A stretch of DNA of 64,000 nt, from assembly GCA_963281155.1 (NCBI GenBank), contig CAUJLY010000006.1:992001-1056000 (forward strand), given 5' to 3'. Position numbers and translations under genes: made by a program. Within the stretch, counting starts at the first letter, position 1, and every line of letters starts with the position of its first letter. Source of the stretch: Rhabditophanes sp. KR3021 (taxonomy: Eukaryota > Nematoda > Chromadorea > Rhabditida > Alloionematidae). The notes beneath the pieces were generated by a model. That model made no database searches and had not been told where the DNA came from. It saw nothing but the letters and a program-made list of their open reading frames with translations. This document shows positions 46,986-58,230 of the stretch, one piece after another.

Positions 46986-48671
46986 GTCAAGTTACAAAGT
47001 AGAAGATAACAGTTCATAAATATGACCCTACAAAACGTCACAAAATGACAAATAATGGATGTATAACCAAATCTGATTTAAAAGCTATTTTCGATGGCGA
47101 TGTGTATTTCAAAAGCCAGGTAGAGCATATTGTGTTGAAAAGTAGTAGCAAATGGAAATATTTTTTGAACTTGGTAGAGTAAAATATTATCAGTAGAGCT
47201 CATTTTAAAATATTTTAAGGATAAGTTTTTAAAGAAGAATCTATTTTAAATAACTAGTTTAAACTAAACATACTGTTAACTTTTTTCAGAAAAGTGATAC
47301 TCCTATTTTGTTAGCACTATCTTAAAGAGCTTTAAAAGACAAACAAAATGAGTATAAAATGAACGTTATACTTGCACAATCAAAAAAGATATCTTGCATT
47401 TAAAATTTAGAAAGATTAGTAAACTGACTAGAGGCAGAACAGTGACTATAAAAGAAATTTTGACCTAAATTTATTTCAGTTATATACCATCATCAAGATC
47501 GTACCGTATACAATAATTCACAAAAAATAAACTTACAAAGTTGGTGGCGAAAGTTCAAAATTACTAATTAGGATGTAACAAACCTTTTACAATTATATTG
47601 TTGGTACATGCCATTAATATTTTATGTGGTTATATATTTTTGTTATTTAATGAATTGAGACTATGAATTGTTATTAATTAACGCCCTAGCAATGACGAAA
47701 TTCATTTAAATTTATTTCCCATTGATATGGCTTCTGTATTTTTCAGCTTTTGAAATTAATGCTTTTTAATTCGTTACAACCTTTTAAACACCAAGAATAT
47801 TCTTTAATTAACGCCCTTACTATTTTTCATGAAATAGCACTAATTATCATAATATCAAGATTGTTACGTTAGTCGATAATATATCGGCTATCTATCATCA
47901 TTTTACTACTATTTAAGCGCATAGTATCATAAATAAATCATTTTCGCTATCAAACATCAAATAAAACACATTATTTTTATTAATTAGCACTTAATTATTT
48001 AATACAATATTTCAACTTCTCATCAATGAAGTTTGGCTACTTACATTTTTAAGCCTAACACAAATTCTGTTCCTCTTCATAATTCCTCCTAACATACGAT
48101 CACAAGTTATGGCCAAATTTGAACATTCTGAAATGCCATTCCCCAATCCTACTTAAATGACAATTTTTATAATTAAAATAATGCAAAAATGAAGTACAAT
48201 CTTTTCCCAGCCAATTATCTCATATTCACCTTTAAATTAACTCTTTTTATCAAGTACTCACAAATAATTTACAATACGCTTGTTGTTAACCTAATTGTAT
48301 TAACATATTTATAACATTTACTGAAATAATTTACTCATTCCTTCATGATGACTCCAAAACACACTTATATTAACTTACCTTTTCATTAGTATACATATGT
48401 ATTTAGGTATAAATTATTACATTAATTTCAATTAAACACATTTATTGTTAATAATATGTATTTGTTATTTAAATTATAAAGGCTACTCAATTATATGCAT
48501 CCATTACCCAAGGAAAATATACAAGGAAATATTTATTTTGTATCATTAATTATTATTATTCTCTTTTGCTCATCTCTGTCACTAAATTATATATTTTCAT
48601 AACAAAATTGCTTTTACCTCAAATATATTCTGTTATTTCTATCAAATAATTATTCTTATTTACTTCCAGAA
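46986..48671. other. Long intergenic stretch
   Basis: 1.7 kb, very AT-rich. TTAATTAACGCCCT occurs twice (47674-47687 and 47804-47817). A short open frame at about 47015-47180 looks weakly coding but has no support. No gene called. Confidence 0.45.
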
Positions 48672-49809
48672 ATGAATGTCTCTACTGATGACTTATTAAT
48701 CTACAAGATCCAAAAGGTCATTCCCTTCTGGACAGCATCTCTTTCAACAACATCTTTAGTAATTCATTCTATGATAGCAATCATATTCTGTCCACTATAC
48801 GCAGTTATCATATACGGAATTTTCAAAAGACGAAACACTAATGAATTCTCTTCTGTTTTCTTCCGGTGTGTAATTATTTCAGGCATTATTGATATATTAT
48901 TCTTTTTGGATCATTTTTTCACCGGCACCTGTTGTTTGTTTTCTCCTTATGCAAGCTTTTTGGCTCCTACTACACCAACATTATGGTTGGGACCCATCTA
49001 TTTCTTAGGGTTTTTCTTTGCTTATTCTCTTGATTGGTTGGCTCTTTACATTTCAATAAACAGATTCTTTATGATTCTTTTTCCTATTAAAGCAAAAGAG
49101 GTGAGTTATGACTTTGGGGATAAATAATTTATTTAAATTTACAGATCTTCGAAAGAACCTTCATTTATTCAATGATAATGATAGCAATTTTTGTCACGAT
49201 ACCAGCTTGGTTCCACATAATTAATCCAGCATATTTTATCTTAGTTTCAAATGTATACACAAATAACATGCCGATTTGTACATTTACAAATGTGTTACCA
49301 AAAGGATGGGAACAAGTCCCAACTCGCAACAGTGTCCTTCTTCTAGCCTGCTTATCAGGAGCAACACTCATCATGAATTTAATGACATTCGCCGCCATAT
49401 TTTACCGAATCCGTGGCCATCACGTCAAAAAGACCGAAATAAAAATGGCTGTCTACAGGTAAGGGGTATGACTCATCTAAAACAACTCTTTTCACCATCT
49501 AATTTCAGCATTTTCCTCTTCTTGTCTCAACAATCCTACACATGCGTCTTTTACACCGGTTACTTTGGGGGAAGTTTACCAGATTTGTCAATCAATTATT
49601 TCGCTAAGGTAATCAAACCGTGGGCTTACGTTATCTTTTGTTTAACACCTGCGGTTTCATTAATCTGTTTGTCAAAGAATGTGAGGTCTATTGTGAGGGA
49701 GGCTATTAGAGGGCAAATGATTGGCAGTCAAAATAAAGTCGGGTCGACTATGATTAGGACTGTTAAGGAAACTGTGTTGCCGGTGCCGAAAAAACTTAAT
49801 CGTGTTTGA
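48672..49809 (+). CDS. Srv/Srg-superfamily-like chemoreceptor (7TM GPCR)
   Basis: Exons 48672-49100, 49145-49458 and 49509-49809 join in frame to give 347 residues with seven hydrophobic segments. Motifs: SINRFFMILFP after helix 3 (128-138), KPWAYVIFC in helix 7 followed by SKNVRSIV, which is the Srv-like end. Exon 1/2 splits the second inner loop (KAKE | IFERTF), at the same place as in the next gene (IKLN | LFREYF), so the two are tandem duplicates. An ACTTCCAG site 2 bases before the ATG suggests trans-splicing. The second intron is not present in the neighbour. Chemosensory receptor, ligand unknown. Confidence 0.75.
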
Positions 49810-50700
49810 TGGTTTTAATTGGTGTTTTTGATTTTGAAAGCAATTGTATATATTTATTAGTGTTTTTTAAATAAAACGCTGACTTTAATTGTGATGATGA
49901 TGTCAGTATTGTTCCTGTTTCACCTAAATAATATATTTTTGTATTATGTAAATGGAATGAAGAAAGTTAGCTAAAACTTGACATGCCAAAAGTGAATGTT
50001 AATTAATGGTATTCAGATAAAACATATTTGTTCTGCACGTTCTTTTAATGTCATAATCATGCGCAAAAGTTTATCTAAAATAGTATTTTAAACAAAAATC
50101 TACAATTAAATGTGTATGTAGCAATTGCCATTTAAGGTCATGATTGGTTATCTAAATAACACCTTATCTAAGTAATTACCAAATATGACAATACTAATTA
50201 GAACTTTCTGAAGTTCATAATTGAATAATAGTGAAGGCAACAGGATGTTAATAATCATAACCTTTCTATTATTATTTTTGGGGTAGTTGTTTATAAATTT
50301 GTATTTAAGTAGTACGTAAAGAAAAAGTTCTTTTGACAAAACAAATTTCGTATATTTATGTAGGCTCTTTGTTAATCCAAAGGACGATGTATTTTTATTC
50401 GTTTTTGTTTCTAAAAATAATGTTCTTTCATTTAAATTTGTTAAGATTGGAAGTTTTGTTTCATCAAGCTTCTATTCGGAGGTCTAGGAAGTCGTTTTTA
50501 GCTTTATTCGACATTTCAAGCCTGCGCACGTCTTGTTAGGTATATTCCCTATTTAATAGTTTACGAAATTTATAATCAGTTAATTAATAAATTTATAGAT
50601 ACCATTTGAAAAAAGGGTCAGATTAAATTTGGTGGCGTTACCTCTGCCAATATTCATTATTTCCTTTTGACTTTACCTAGAACAAAAACTACTACTCAAA
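49810..50700. other. Intergenic
   Basis: Nothing supported. Confidence 0.5.
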
Positions 50701-51713
50701 ATGAACACAAAGGAACAAGATTTCTTCGAACAAATAACCCAATACCTACCTTTTTTCAACGTTTGCATGTCCAAAGACTCATTAATAATTCACTTCATCA
50801 TTGCCTTCCTTTGTTACCTACTTCAATTTTTAATTTGCCGGACTATTTTCAAGAATCGCAATAATCGTGTCTTCGATTCACCTTTCTACAAGCTATATTT
50901 ATGTATCGCTATATTTGAAACACAATATCATATTGATCATTGGCTAACGGCAAACTTGATTTCTTTTCCTCCAATAGCTGAAAAACTTAAAGATGTACAA
51001 CCTACTTTTTATCTGGCCCCTTTGTATGGAGTCGGTTATGTTTTTCATTATTATATTTTGATTCTTTATATGTTTGTTACTGTTAACAGGGCTCTTTATA
51101 TGACGGATCGAGTCATTAAATTAAATGTAAGTTAATGGTAGTGACTAGGGTAGTAATTATTTTTCAGTTATTTAGAGAATATTTCTCATATACTATGTGG
51201 ATTGGCTTTATATTTGCCGTTATTTTAAGTATTCCCTCGGTTCTCCATCCAGCATACTTTAGAATTGTTAGTGGTACCTTCTCAAACAATCAAAAAATAG
51301 CCATATTCCTCTCAAAATCAGATCATGAATCTTCAAAATGCTCCAAGCTATTTACTCTGATTGTGACCTGCATAACTTCACTCATCATCTTGATCACCAA
51401 CTGTTACCTTCTCTATAAAATTCGAATTTTTAGAAAAAGAAGCAAAAACTATCGTACCAAAGACTTCAAGCATACCTACATGACCTTCCTAATCGCTATT
51501 GTCCAACAAATCTTCACTTTTCTCTTTATCTCCGATTATTTTCTGGTTGATTTAGATGATATATTTTGGGCCAATATTGGTCGTATTGTCAAACCATATT
51601 GCTTTGACATTTATTGTCTGTCAGGTGGGATTATTTTGTTATGTTTTAGTACGCAGTTGAGGCACAATTTGAGTTGTTGTTTTAGTAATTGCGGGGTTTC
51701 AGATGATACGTGA
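50701..51713 (+). CDS. Srv/Srg-superfamily-like chemoreceptor (7TM GPCR), tandem duplicate
   Basis: Exons 50701-51126 and 51168-51713 give 323 residues. TVNRALYM follows helix 3 (127-134), and KPYCFDIYCLSGGIILLCFS forms helix 7, an Srv-type end. A cysteine-rich tail closes the protein. The first intron matches the neighbour at 48672 but the second is missing. Sequence identity between the pair is modest, so the duplication is old. Chemosensory receptor, ligand unknown. Confidence 0.75.
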
Positions 51714-51933
51714 AATTTGATTAGCGCACGTTTTGTATAATTTTATTTGAGTTACATTTACAATATAAAAATTTGAAATATAATTTTTAATAAAATAAAT
51801 AAATTGTAATTTAAATGTGATTAATTTTATTTTTGGTAGAGAAGTGTCTTTATTTAGCTATATGAATGCTTATATACATGTAAATAGTGATGACACGATA
51901 ATGACCGAAGTACATTATCGATATATGTAACAA
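51714..51933. other. Spacer; 5' end of the next receptor not found
   Basis: No ATG exon for the receptor fragment that follows. Confidence 0.4.
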
Positions 51934-52682
51934 AGTATAAACGAATTATATATTTATTTGCTCTAACTGATCTTTTAACAAGTGTATACCAATTTTTAAA
52001 TCAAGTTGTTATGGAGCATGTTAATAGAACTATAATCATTATTCCTCATGGTTGGATCAAATATTTTGATGATGATATTATTAAAATATCTTTACTAATT
52101 GAATTAACACTTCTTTTGACAGTATATACAAATAATTTTATCGTCTTTTTGTATCGTTACTTTATTATTGTTAAGTAAGTTTAGCAAGTATTAAATGTTA
52201 AATTAAATACTAAATTCATTTACAGAGAAAAATGCTTAACAAATTTTGAATTTATATTTATTATATTTGCTAATACTCTATGAAACTCAATTGCTTGTGT
52301 GAGTATATACATTGGTTCAAAACAAGTAACAGATAATGATTACAGTATAATTAAGTCTTTATCCCTACCTGAAACATTTGTTGCTACAGATTACACGAAG
52401 CTTCAATTTTTTATAGTTAGTCGACCATTTTCATTAACTCTATATTATTATATTTTTCATGTAATAATTACCGGCATATACTCGCTTGCAGGAATTACAA
52501 TATTTTTTATTAAAATAGAACAAAAAATGTTTCAAAATAGTAATATTATGACATCCACGACAAAAAGTTTACATAGTCAATTAACTTTGACAATGCGTTT
52601 GCATCTTTTAACTCCATTAGTTTGTATGTCAATACCAATGCTAATAATTGTTTTATTAACAGTTTTCAATCTAGTCACAAAG
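51934..52682 (+). pseudogene. Srd-like receptor, truncated and with one nonsense codon
   Basis: Exons about 51934-52174 and 52226-52682 join across a good GTAAGT...TTACAG intron. The encoded part runs from helix 2 (IYLFALTDLLTSVYQFL) through helix 6 (LTMRLHLLTPLVCMSIPM). TGA at 52281 falls in FANTL-stop-NSIACV, a place where a tryptophan would be natural. The first helix and the last exon after the GTATAC donor at 52683 are missing. So it is dead by truncation, not only by the stop. Confidence 0.6.
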
Positions 52683-52890
52683 GTATACAAATTAAGATAA
52701 ACATGGAAGGTACAAATATATACAAGATATTTAATCCACAAACTCCATATTGCCTTTAATAAACTGTTCGAATTGTAATATTAAATTTGGAATCGTGTTT
52801 GAGAATACTTAATAATGTTGGTAGTTACAAGACTAAAAAGTGTAATATGGAAACTTCCAAATATTACAATTAAAATAAAACAAAAAGCTA

Positions 52891-52963
52891 AGCCCCCCGC
52901 GGGGCTCGAACCCGCGACCGTTAGATTAAAAGTCTAACGCTCTACCAATTGAGCTAGGGAGGC
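52891..52963 (-). tRNA. tRNA-Lys(TTT)
   Basis: 73 bases. Acceptor GCCTCCC pairs with GGGGGGC (one G-U), D arm TAGCTCAATTGGTAGAGC, anticodon arm TTAGA-CTTTTAA-TCTAA with anticodon TTT, T arm CGCGGGTTCGAGCCCCGCG. Folds well. The discriminator base would be T rather than the G usual for lysine tRNAs, which is odd. Confidence 0.9.
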
Positions 52964-52988
52964 ATATCATCGAAACTTCATTTATGCT

Positions 52989-54059
52989 TCAAGCAATCAT
53001 CTTAACTGTTCTATTCATTGTTTGTGTATTTGAAACTTTCCAAGATTTCTTTTGGAACCATTCTCTAATACTTTCTTTTAAAGTTCTATTCATAATTAAA
53101 TAAATAACTCCCGTAATTCCTGAGCTGACCACATAATTTAAATGAGCAATTACAGTGAACCAGGCGGGAAATGTTAAATATTCCATTAAAACATAAATCG
53201 TATCCGCTGTTAACGTCAACATACAAATAACTAAGGCTTGAAAAAATAGTTGAGTTGTTATTGTTTTTGTTTGAATTGAATGGTTTGAGTTGAAGATATA
53301 TTTAAAGCATAGTAATAAAAAGAAAATTATGTAAACTACTACCATTAAAGAGCATAAATAATAGTTATTGAATTGCATGGCTTCATTTCGAAAAGAAGTT
53401 ATATTAGCGGTGAATATTCCAGGGTAAGGATAATATGCATATGTGTTGACAAGGGATGAATATACAGGTGGTTGCGAAAATAAGAGTCCCCACAACATCA
53501 TTGGAAATGGAAAAATTAATACCCAAATGTACGTTTTATTGCCTTTAAAAAGAAGATCTGAAAGTTTCGGATACGAAAAATCAAGACATCTGTTAAAAAC
53601 CAATAACAAAATGATTGAATTATTTCCTAGCCATGCTCCCATAGCTACTGCACCAACTATAAAGTTAAATAATGGTGCTGAACAATAAATGTATCCATTT
53701 AATTGAAAATATGAACCTAGAATTCCGCTAGTAAATAAAGAAAACAGATCTACAACACCCAAAATAAACATTAACTTGTAAGATGAATATTGCAGATATT
53801 TCTTTTGCCCCATTACTATAATAAAAGGTATATAGATGGCGTAAAGTATAATTACTAGGATAAGATATAATAAACCAATTTCAACATTTTTTCTTGAAGC
53901 ATTGTCATCTACAATGCTTGGACTAACAATCGAGCAATCATAGATGTTAGCATGAAATATTAGGTTCCAAGCAGTATAGTAATAAGTCATTTCAATTTTA
54001 TAATAAAGAGAAATGAGAAAGTGAGTCCATTTAAATACTATTGTCACTAACAACTCCAT
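52989..54059 (-). CDS. Srt-like chemoreceptor (7TM GPCR)
   Basis: Single exon, 356 residues from the ATG at 54059. An in-frame ATG at residue 24 (MTYYYTAWN) gives 333 residues and may be the true start, since Srt proteins usually begin shortly before the YDC motif (here 40-42). ASRKNVEIGLLYLIL then IYIPFII begin helix 1. VFNRCLD follows helix 3 (154-160). Helix 7 reads SSGITGVIYLIMNRTLKESI, the Srt-type end. The other Srt gene in the window (22433) has two exons; this one has lost the intron or never had it. Chemosensory receptor, ligand unknown. Confidence 0.75.
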   Translation of the reverse strand: MELLVTIVFKWTHFLISLYYKIEMTYYYTAWNLIFHANIYDCSIVSPSIVDDNASRKNVEIGLLYLILVIILYAIYIPFIIVMGQKKYLQYSSYKLMFILGVVDLFSLFTSGILGSYFQLNGYIYCSAPLFNFIVGAVAMGAWLGNNSIILLLVFNRCLDFSYPKLSDLLFKGNKTYIWVLIFPFPMMLWGLLFSQPPVYSSLVNTYAYYPYPGIFTANITSFRNEAMQFNNYYLCSLMVVVYIIFFLLLCFKYIFNSNHSIQTKTITTQLFFQALVICMLTLTADTIYVLMEYLTFPAWFTVIAHLNYVVSSGITGVIYLIMNRTLKESIREWFQKKSWKVSNTQTMNRTVKMIA

Positions 54060-54270
54060 TTAATGCAACCTTTGGCGTAAGTTCTTTAAAAGTACTCGTA
54101 ATAACTTTTAAAATTAATACTATTTTGAGTTTTTCAAAGGTTATTTATATGAAAATACAGTATTTATTAAAATTTACGAAGAGTTTAAATATCAAGCACC
54201 TAAAAAGAATAAAAATATTTCAAAATAGATTTGAACTATGTGCGTATTTGTTATTATATCCTTTTCCTAA

Positions 54271-54555
54271 TGTTGTAACAACAATGAGCCAGACAAAAAC
54301 ATCAAGTCATTTAAATAAATGCCCTTGATTTTTTATGTATATACAAATGAACCATTAGGAATCTGCTCGTCCCTTGGATAATGGCTGCTTTTTAACATCT
54401 AAGCATGATCAGGCAATTTTCAAATGTTGCAGAATTGAAGAATGAAGTTGTCAAATACTGGAAGAAATCTCGGTACGGACTACTGACAGGTTGGTGGAAT
54501 CAATACATGATAGAATATTTGATGTTATTACTAAAAGCGGAGGTAGTACAAAGTA
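54271..54555 (+). mobile_element. Tc1/mariner transposase relic
   Basis: AAAACATCAAGTCATTTAAA (54297-54316) encodes KTSSHLNK, the region after the second catalytic aspartate in Tc1 transposases (DNDPKHTS...). From the ATG at 54405 the frame reads RQFSNVAELKNEVVKYW. After a frame shift the end is RLVESIHDRIFDVITKSGG, then STKY and a stop, the classic Tc1 C-terminus. Only the 3' third survives, with stops and a frameshift, so it is inactive. No terminal inverted repeats were seen. Confidence 0.72.
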
Positions 54556-55225
54556 TTAACGAGTCCATTGCCATCACTTTAGTAAAATGTTACTAAACCA
54601 TTTCTACTCAAAAAAGTGTACAAAATACTTGCGTTAGTGATTTGAAAATTTATACATAGATAAATATGCCCTCAATCAATCTACTGTTAAAAAATCAGAC
54701 TGTTGGTTGATGGGAAAAAAGTTATATCAAAAAAATTACTGCTACTGAAGCATTTTCTTTATAGACAATCCTTATATAGATATTTAAGATATCCTCTGGA
54801 TACAGTACATAAAAGGAGCTCATTAAAGGTGAGAGATCTCCTAGAGATTCATCATAATTATATCTCTATTTAGGTGGCCAAGATCGTTTTCTCTTGACTT
54901 GTCCTCTTCGCATCATAATCTTTTAAATTGTATTCCTTATACACATAATAAATTATGTGATCCGATCTCCTGTGGGTAAACACCAGTTAATAAAGATCCA
55001 ATTATTAAGTCAACAAACTTCCTGATATTTTATTATTCATATGTAAAGATGTTTTATTATATCTTTTTACCAAATACATATATTCAGTTTTAAAAATAGT
55101 ACTATCTATAATTTTATATATGTTTGTTAACTATCACAGCTTGTTACATTTTACGAGGATTTTTACTTTTCAAAGATAATATTTGAACTGCACACACAAA
55201 ATGTATTCAAATTGACAAGATAAAA
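54556..55225. other. Intergenic
   Basis: May contain the 3' end of the Tc1 relic; otherwise nothing supported. Confidence 0.4.
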
Positions 55226-55549
55226 TTAAGAACAGAAACCACAAGTCTATAATTAAACATTTAATTAACAATTTACTTGCATTTTATCTTACACGTGGAC
55301 ATTCTTTTTCCAAAAGTGGTTTGTAATCTTAAATAATATATTAATCACTTAATATTATTTAACCTTACTTGGACTCTCGCAAAGTGGACTAAAGTGTTGA
55401 CAATCGTCACCTGGAAGTGTGTCTACACAACTTGATTTAGTGGACATTGCAGCTACTATTTCTACATTGTTTGAACCTCCATTATAAACTTTGCCTTCAC
55501 CTAAAGTTATAGCTAAAACAGCCAAAAATAGAGCACTAATAAACTTCAT
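55226..55549 (-). CDS. Small secreted ShKT-domain protein
   Basis: Exons 55549-55369, 55327-55293 and 55246-55226 join to a 78-residue protein. Signal peptide at 1-19 (ISALFLAVLAITLGEG), a spacer, then one ShKT domain: SSCVDTLPGDDCQHFSPLCE, then SPNYKPLLEKECPRTCGFCS. Six cysteines in the ShKT spacing appear only with both introns removed; the unspliced frame stops after the first three. The last exon is just 21 bases. ShKT domains are very common in nematode secreted and cuticle-related proteins, and the presence of one does not imply a toxin. Function unknown. Confidence 0.8.
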
Positions 55550-55592
55550 TCTATTAAATTATAATATTAATAACAATTATAAATATTCATCT

Positions 55593-55600
55593 CTTTTATA
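55593..55600 (-). promoter_or_regulatory. TATA box of the ShKT gene
   Basis: TATAAAAG on the minus strand, 43 bases before the ATG at 55549. Confidence 0.5.
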
Positions 55601-56580
55601 TCAGCATTTTGCTTAACAAAAATTTAACTTATCAATTAAAAACTACACTTATGATGTCATGTAACGTTTTTATCTTTTTCATTCCATACATCTGTTTCAT
55701 AGTTCAAGATTCATACATTTAAACAAAGTTGATAATTGTTTTTATGATATGCGTCTGTGATAAGATAAAAATTGTACATTGGAATACTACAAATTTTTGA
55801 TTAATTGGATTCCTTATTAATTTAAAATATTAATAAATGTCATGAAGCAGATAACCAACCATTCTACATCAATTTTTTAACTTTCCAATATAATGATCAA
55901 ACTTATTTTTGGAGCACCTTTGTCTGAATAAAATCTCAAAATGACACAAATTTTAACTCTATATAATACATTTATTCAATCACTAATTAATAGCTATTAA
56001 ATTGAAGATGTTATTAATACCCAATGTCCTAATATCAAGATCATTATTTTTCAGATCTAAAAATAATCACACCACTTCAAATTACTTGTACTTATTTAGT
56101 ATTATTTTGATTGTACCCATAAAACTCTACTCAATCAACGCTAAACATATTTGCATCCTTATTGTTCTCATAAAAATTTTATCACTTTTTAACACATACG
56201 TAGATATTAATATAAACTTGACGAAGACAAAATTTGTAGATAAGATACTACATTTTTTAATGGCTACATTATTACAACTTTTGTTTTTTAGTTTCTTTCA
56301 GTTGATCAACACAAATTAAATATTAATTTCAGGGTTATCACATTCGTACAATTATCATATAGACATTACATAATGAAAGAATATTAAATAAAGTTATTAA
56401 AAAAATGAAATTTATCTCATATTTATCATTTTCCTCATCTCGTTTCATCTGCCCGTATTTGGTTACACTTATAGAAAAATCTCTTTCACACATTAGCATA
56501 TAGCAAACTAAGCTGATATATTAGCAATTAATCACGATGTAGTAAGGTTGAATTTATTGATTGGTTATACTTTTATTTAG
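55601..56580. other. Intergenic
   Basis: The hydrophobic frame at 56002-56319 (plus) has no recognised motif and is not called. Confidence 0.4.
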
Positions 56581-56910
56581 ACTGTCTTAGTTTCACCATT
56601 TGATCCAAGTATAGCAGATCAGCATGAAATTAAATTGGCTAAAATTATTAAAGGAAAAGTAAATAAAAATTTAGACACTTTTTTGGAGGGTGATGAGACT
56701 GAATATTACAAAATGGCTTGGACTGATAATATGATATCTCTAAAATCAGTATACTCTATGATAAAGTTTCAAGAAACATCTGTTATTAATTGTTTGGGGC
56801 TTTTCGAAAATACTGAATTAACTGCTCAAATTAGAGAACAATAATTTGACATTGCCATTGGTGAAGGTTTTGATTCATGCATTCTTGGACTATATAACAA
56901 CATCACATAA
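56581..56910 (+). pseudogene. UDP-glucuronosyltransferase relic
   Basis: Begins after a TTTTATTTAG acceptor, at the same point as exon 2 of the intact UGT: TVLVSPFDPSIADQHEIKLA corresponds to VTCLMLPLEHDLKITGTKLA. It continues to LFENTELTAQIREQ, a TAA at 56842, then in the same frame FDIAIGEGFDSCILGLY, matching FDLGITESLDMFSFGLF. Only the first third of the enzyme remains; no sugar-binding half is seen. Confidence 0.65.
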
Positions 56911-57039
56911 AAGATCATGTAATTGTTTCTAGAAATATTTTCTTCAGTTCTCATTATGAGCTATTTGATCTTAGTTAATCATCCTCTTAAGTTCCTGATG
57001 TATTTGCCAAGCCAATTACTTCAAAGATACTTGAAATTG

Positions 57040-58230
57040 GAGGTTACAGGTCTTCTGCAAAATTATCATTGATATCGTCTATTTCATGTATACATACAAT
57101 TTGTAAAATTTTTAACGAATCTGGTAAAGTTATGGTGGACTCCTCAACACAGGGCAATAACAAAAATTGAGGATTTTGGAATAAGTTATAAAATAATTCT
57201 GCAATAGATAGCCCATACCAAAATGAGCAATTATAATGTTTAAGTTTGGATGAGATTTTGCTATAATTTGGAAAAAATTAATTTCAAACTATCCAATTAT
57301 TTTTGGCATTGGAGAAATAAATTGTTTTATTAAATTTATTGTTTTCATCTAATATATCCCATAATAGTCTCCTCTAATCAAAAGTCTCTTTAAATTTGGA
57401 AATCTTTTCAATTTCTTACTTGTTTGTTGAAGCATATTATGATCTATATTAATAAGACATATAACCATTTCTTTTATTCGTTGGCATAATTCTATGGTTG
57501 ACATTCTTTTAATATATTCAAATAATTTTAGAAAATCGTCAAGATAAACATTTTCTACTGACTTTATATCGTCAAAAGTATCCGCAAAATCTTTTGTAAA
57601 AGTGGGATCACTACTTAAACTGCGAAAATTCTTTATTATTTGAGTTGAAATGCAATAACTTGCTTTACTTCGTAAAAACATAACTCTAACATAACTTTAA
57701 CATAATTATTTTTGATAACTTTATTGGAGATTTAAAAATAATTCTGTAAGTTCAATGCTTGCATCACAACATACATTCATCAATATAGCATTACAATTGG
57801 TAAAGTTTTCTTTTAATACCAAATTAAAAATAGTTGCATTCTTAAAAATATCTTTACTTATATAGGAATCAATGCCTTCAATTTCAATTATTTTTATCAT
57901 TGAAGACTTAAATCTACTTAATATTTGCAACAAATACTCACCAGCAAATTTGCCAATTATTAATTGTCCAGTTTGTAAGCTCTGTCGACATAAATTTGTA
58001 GAATCGGCTTTATAAATTTCATTTTTTCCAACCAATTTTTTTTCTTTGCAAAAATATGCTAATCTCAAATTCGACTACAAACACCCGATGATGAGATGGG
58101 CTTTCATCGATTAGTCTTCTACTGAAGATTTGTTATTCATATCATCACACGAAATTGTATCATGTACTGAAAATGGGTCTATTTGACGAGTTTGGAAGCT
58201 TTTACATAAGTTAAAATGATAAGGATTCAT
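57040..58230 (-). pseudogene. Decayed LRR-like family gene
   Basis: From the ATG at 58230 (MNPYHFNLCKSF) a first exon to 58123 and a second from 58074 join across a 48-base intron. The second exon runs through LLQILSRFKSSMIKIIEIEG to a TAA at 57721. Further pieces follow in the right order: FPNLKRLLIRGDY (to 57349), SHPNL, then after a frameshift KHYNCSFWYGLS and TITLPDSLKILQIV, which matches IILPDSLKVLNLS of the intact gene at 41755. At least two stops and one frameshift. The 5' part with its good intron could in principle be expressed as a short protein of about 153 residues. Confidence 0.55.

Noticed and set aside
47015..47180. Weakly coding-looking frame (KYDPTKRHKMTNN)
   Set aside because: No start, no splice signals and no family; left as intergenic.
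49276..49462. Second reading frame over exon 2 of the 48672 receptor
   Set aside because: Only its 3' part after 49509 is real, as exon 3; the 5' part is a shadow.
56002..56319. 105-codon hydrophobic open frame on the plus strand
   Set aside because: Starts at a non-ATG codon, has no family motif and no splice context. Hydrophobic frames are common by chance in AT-rich DNA.
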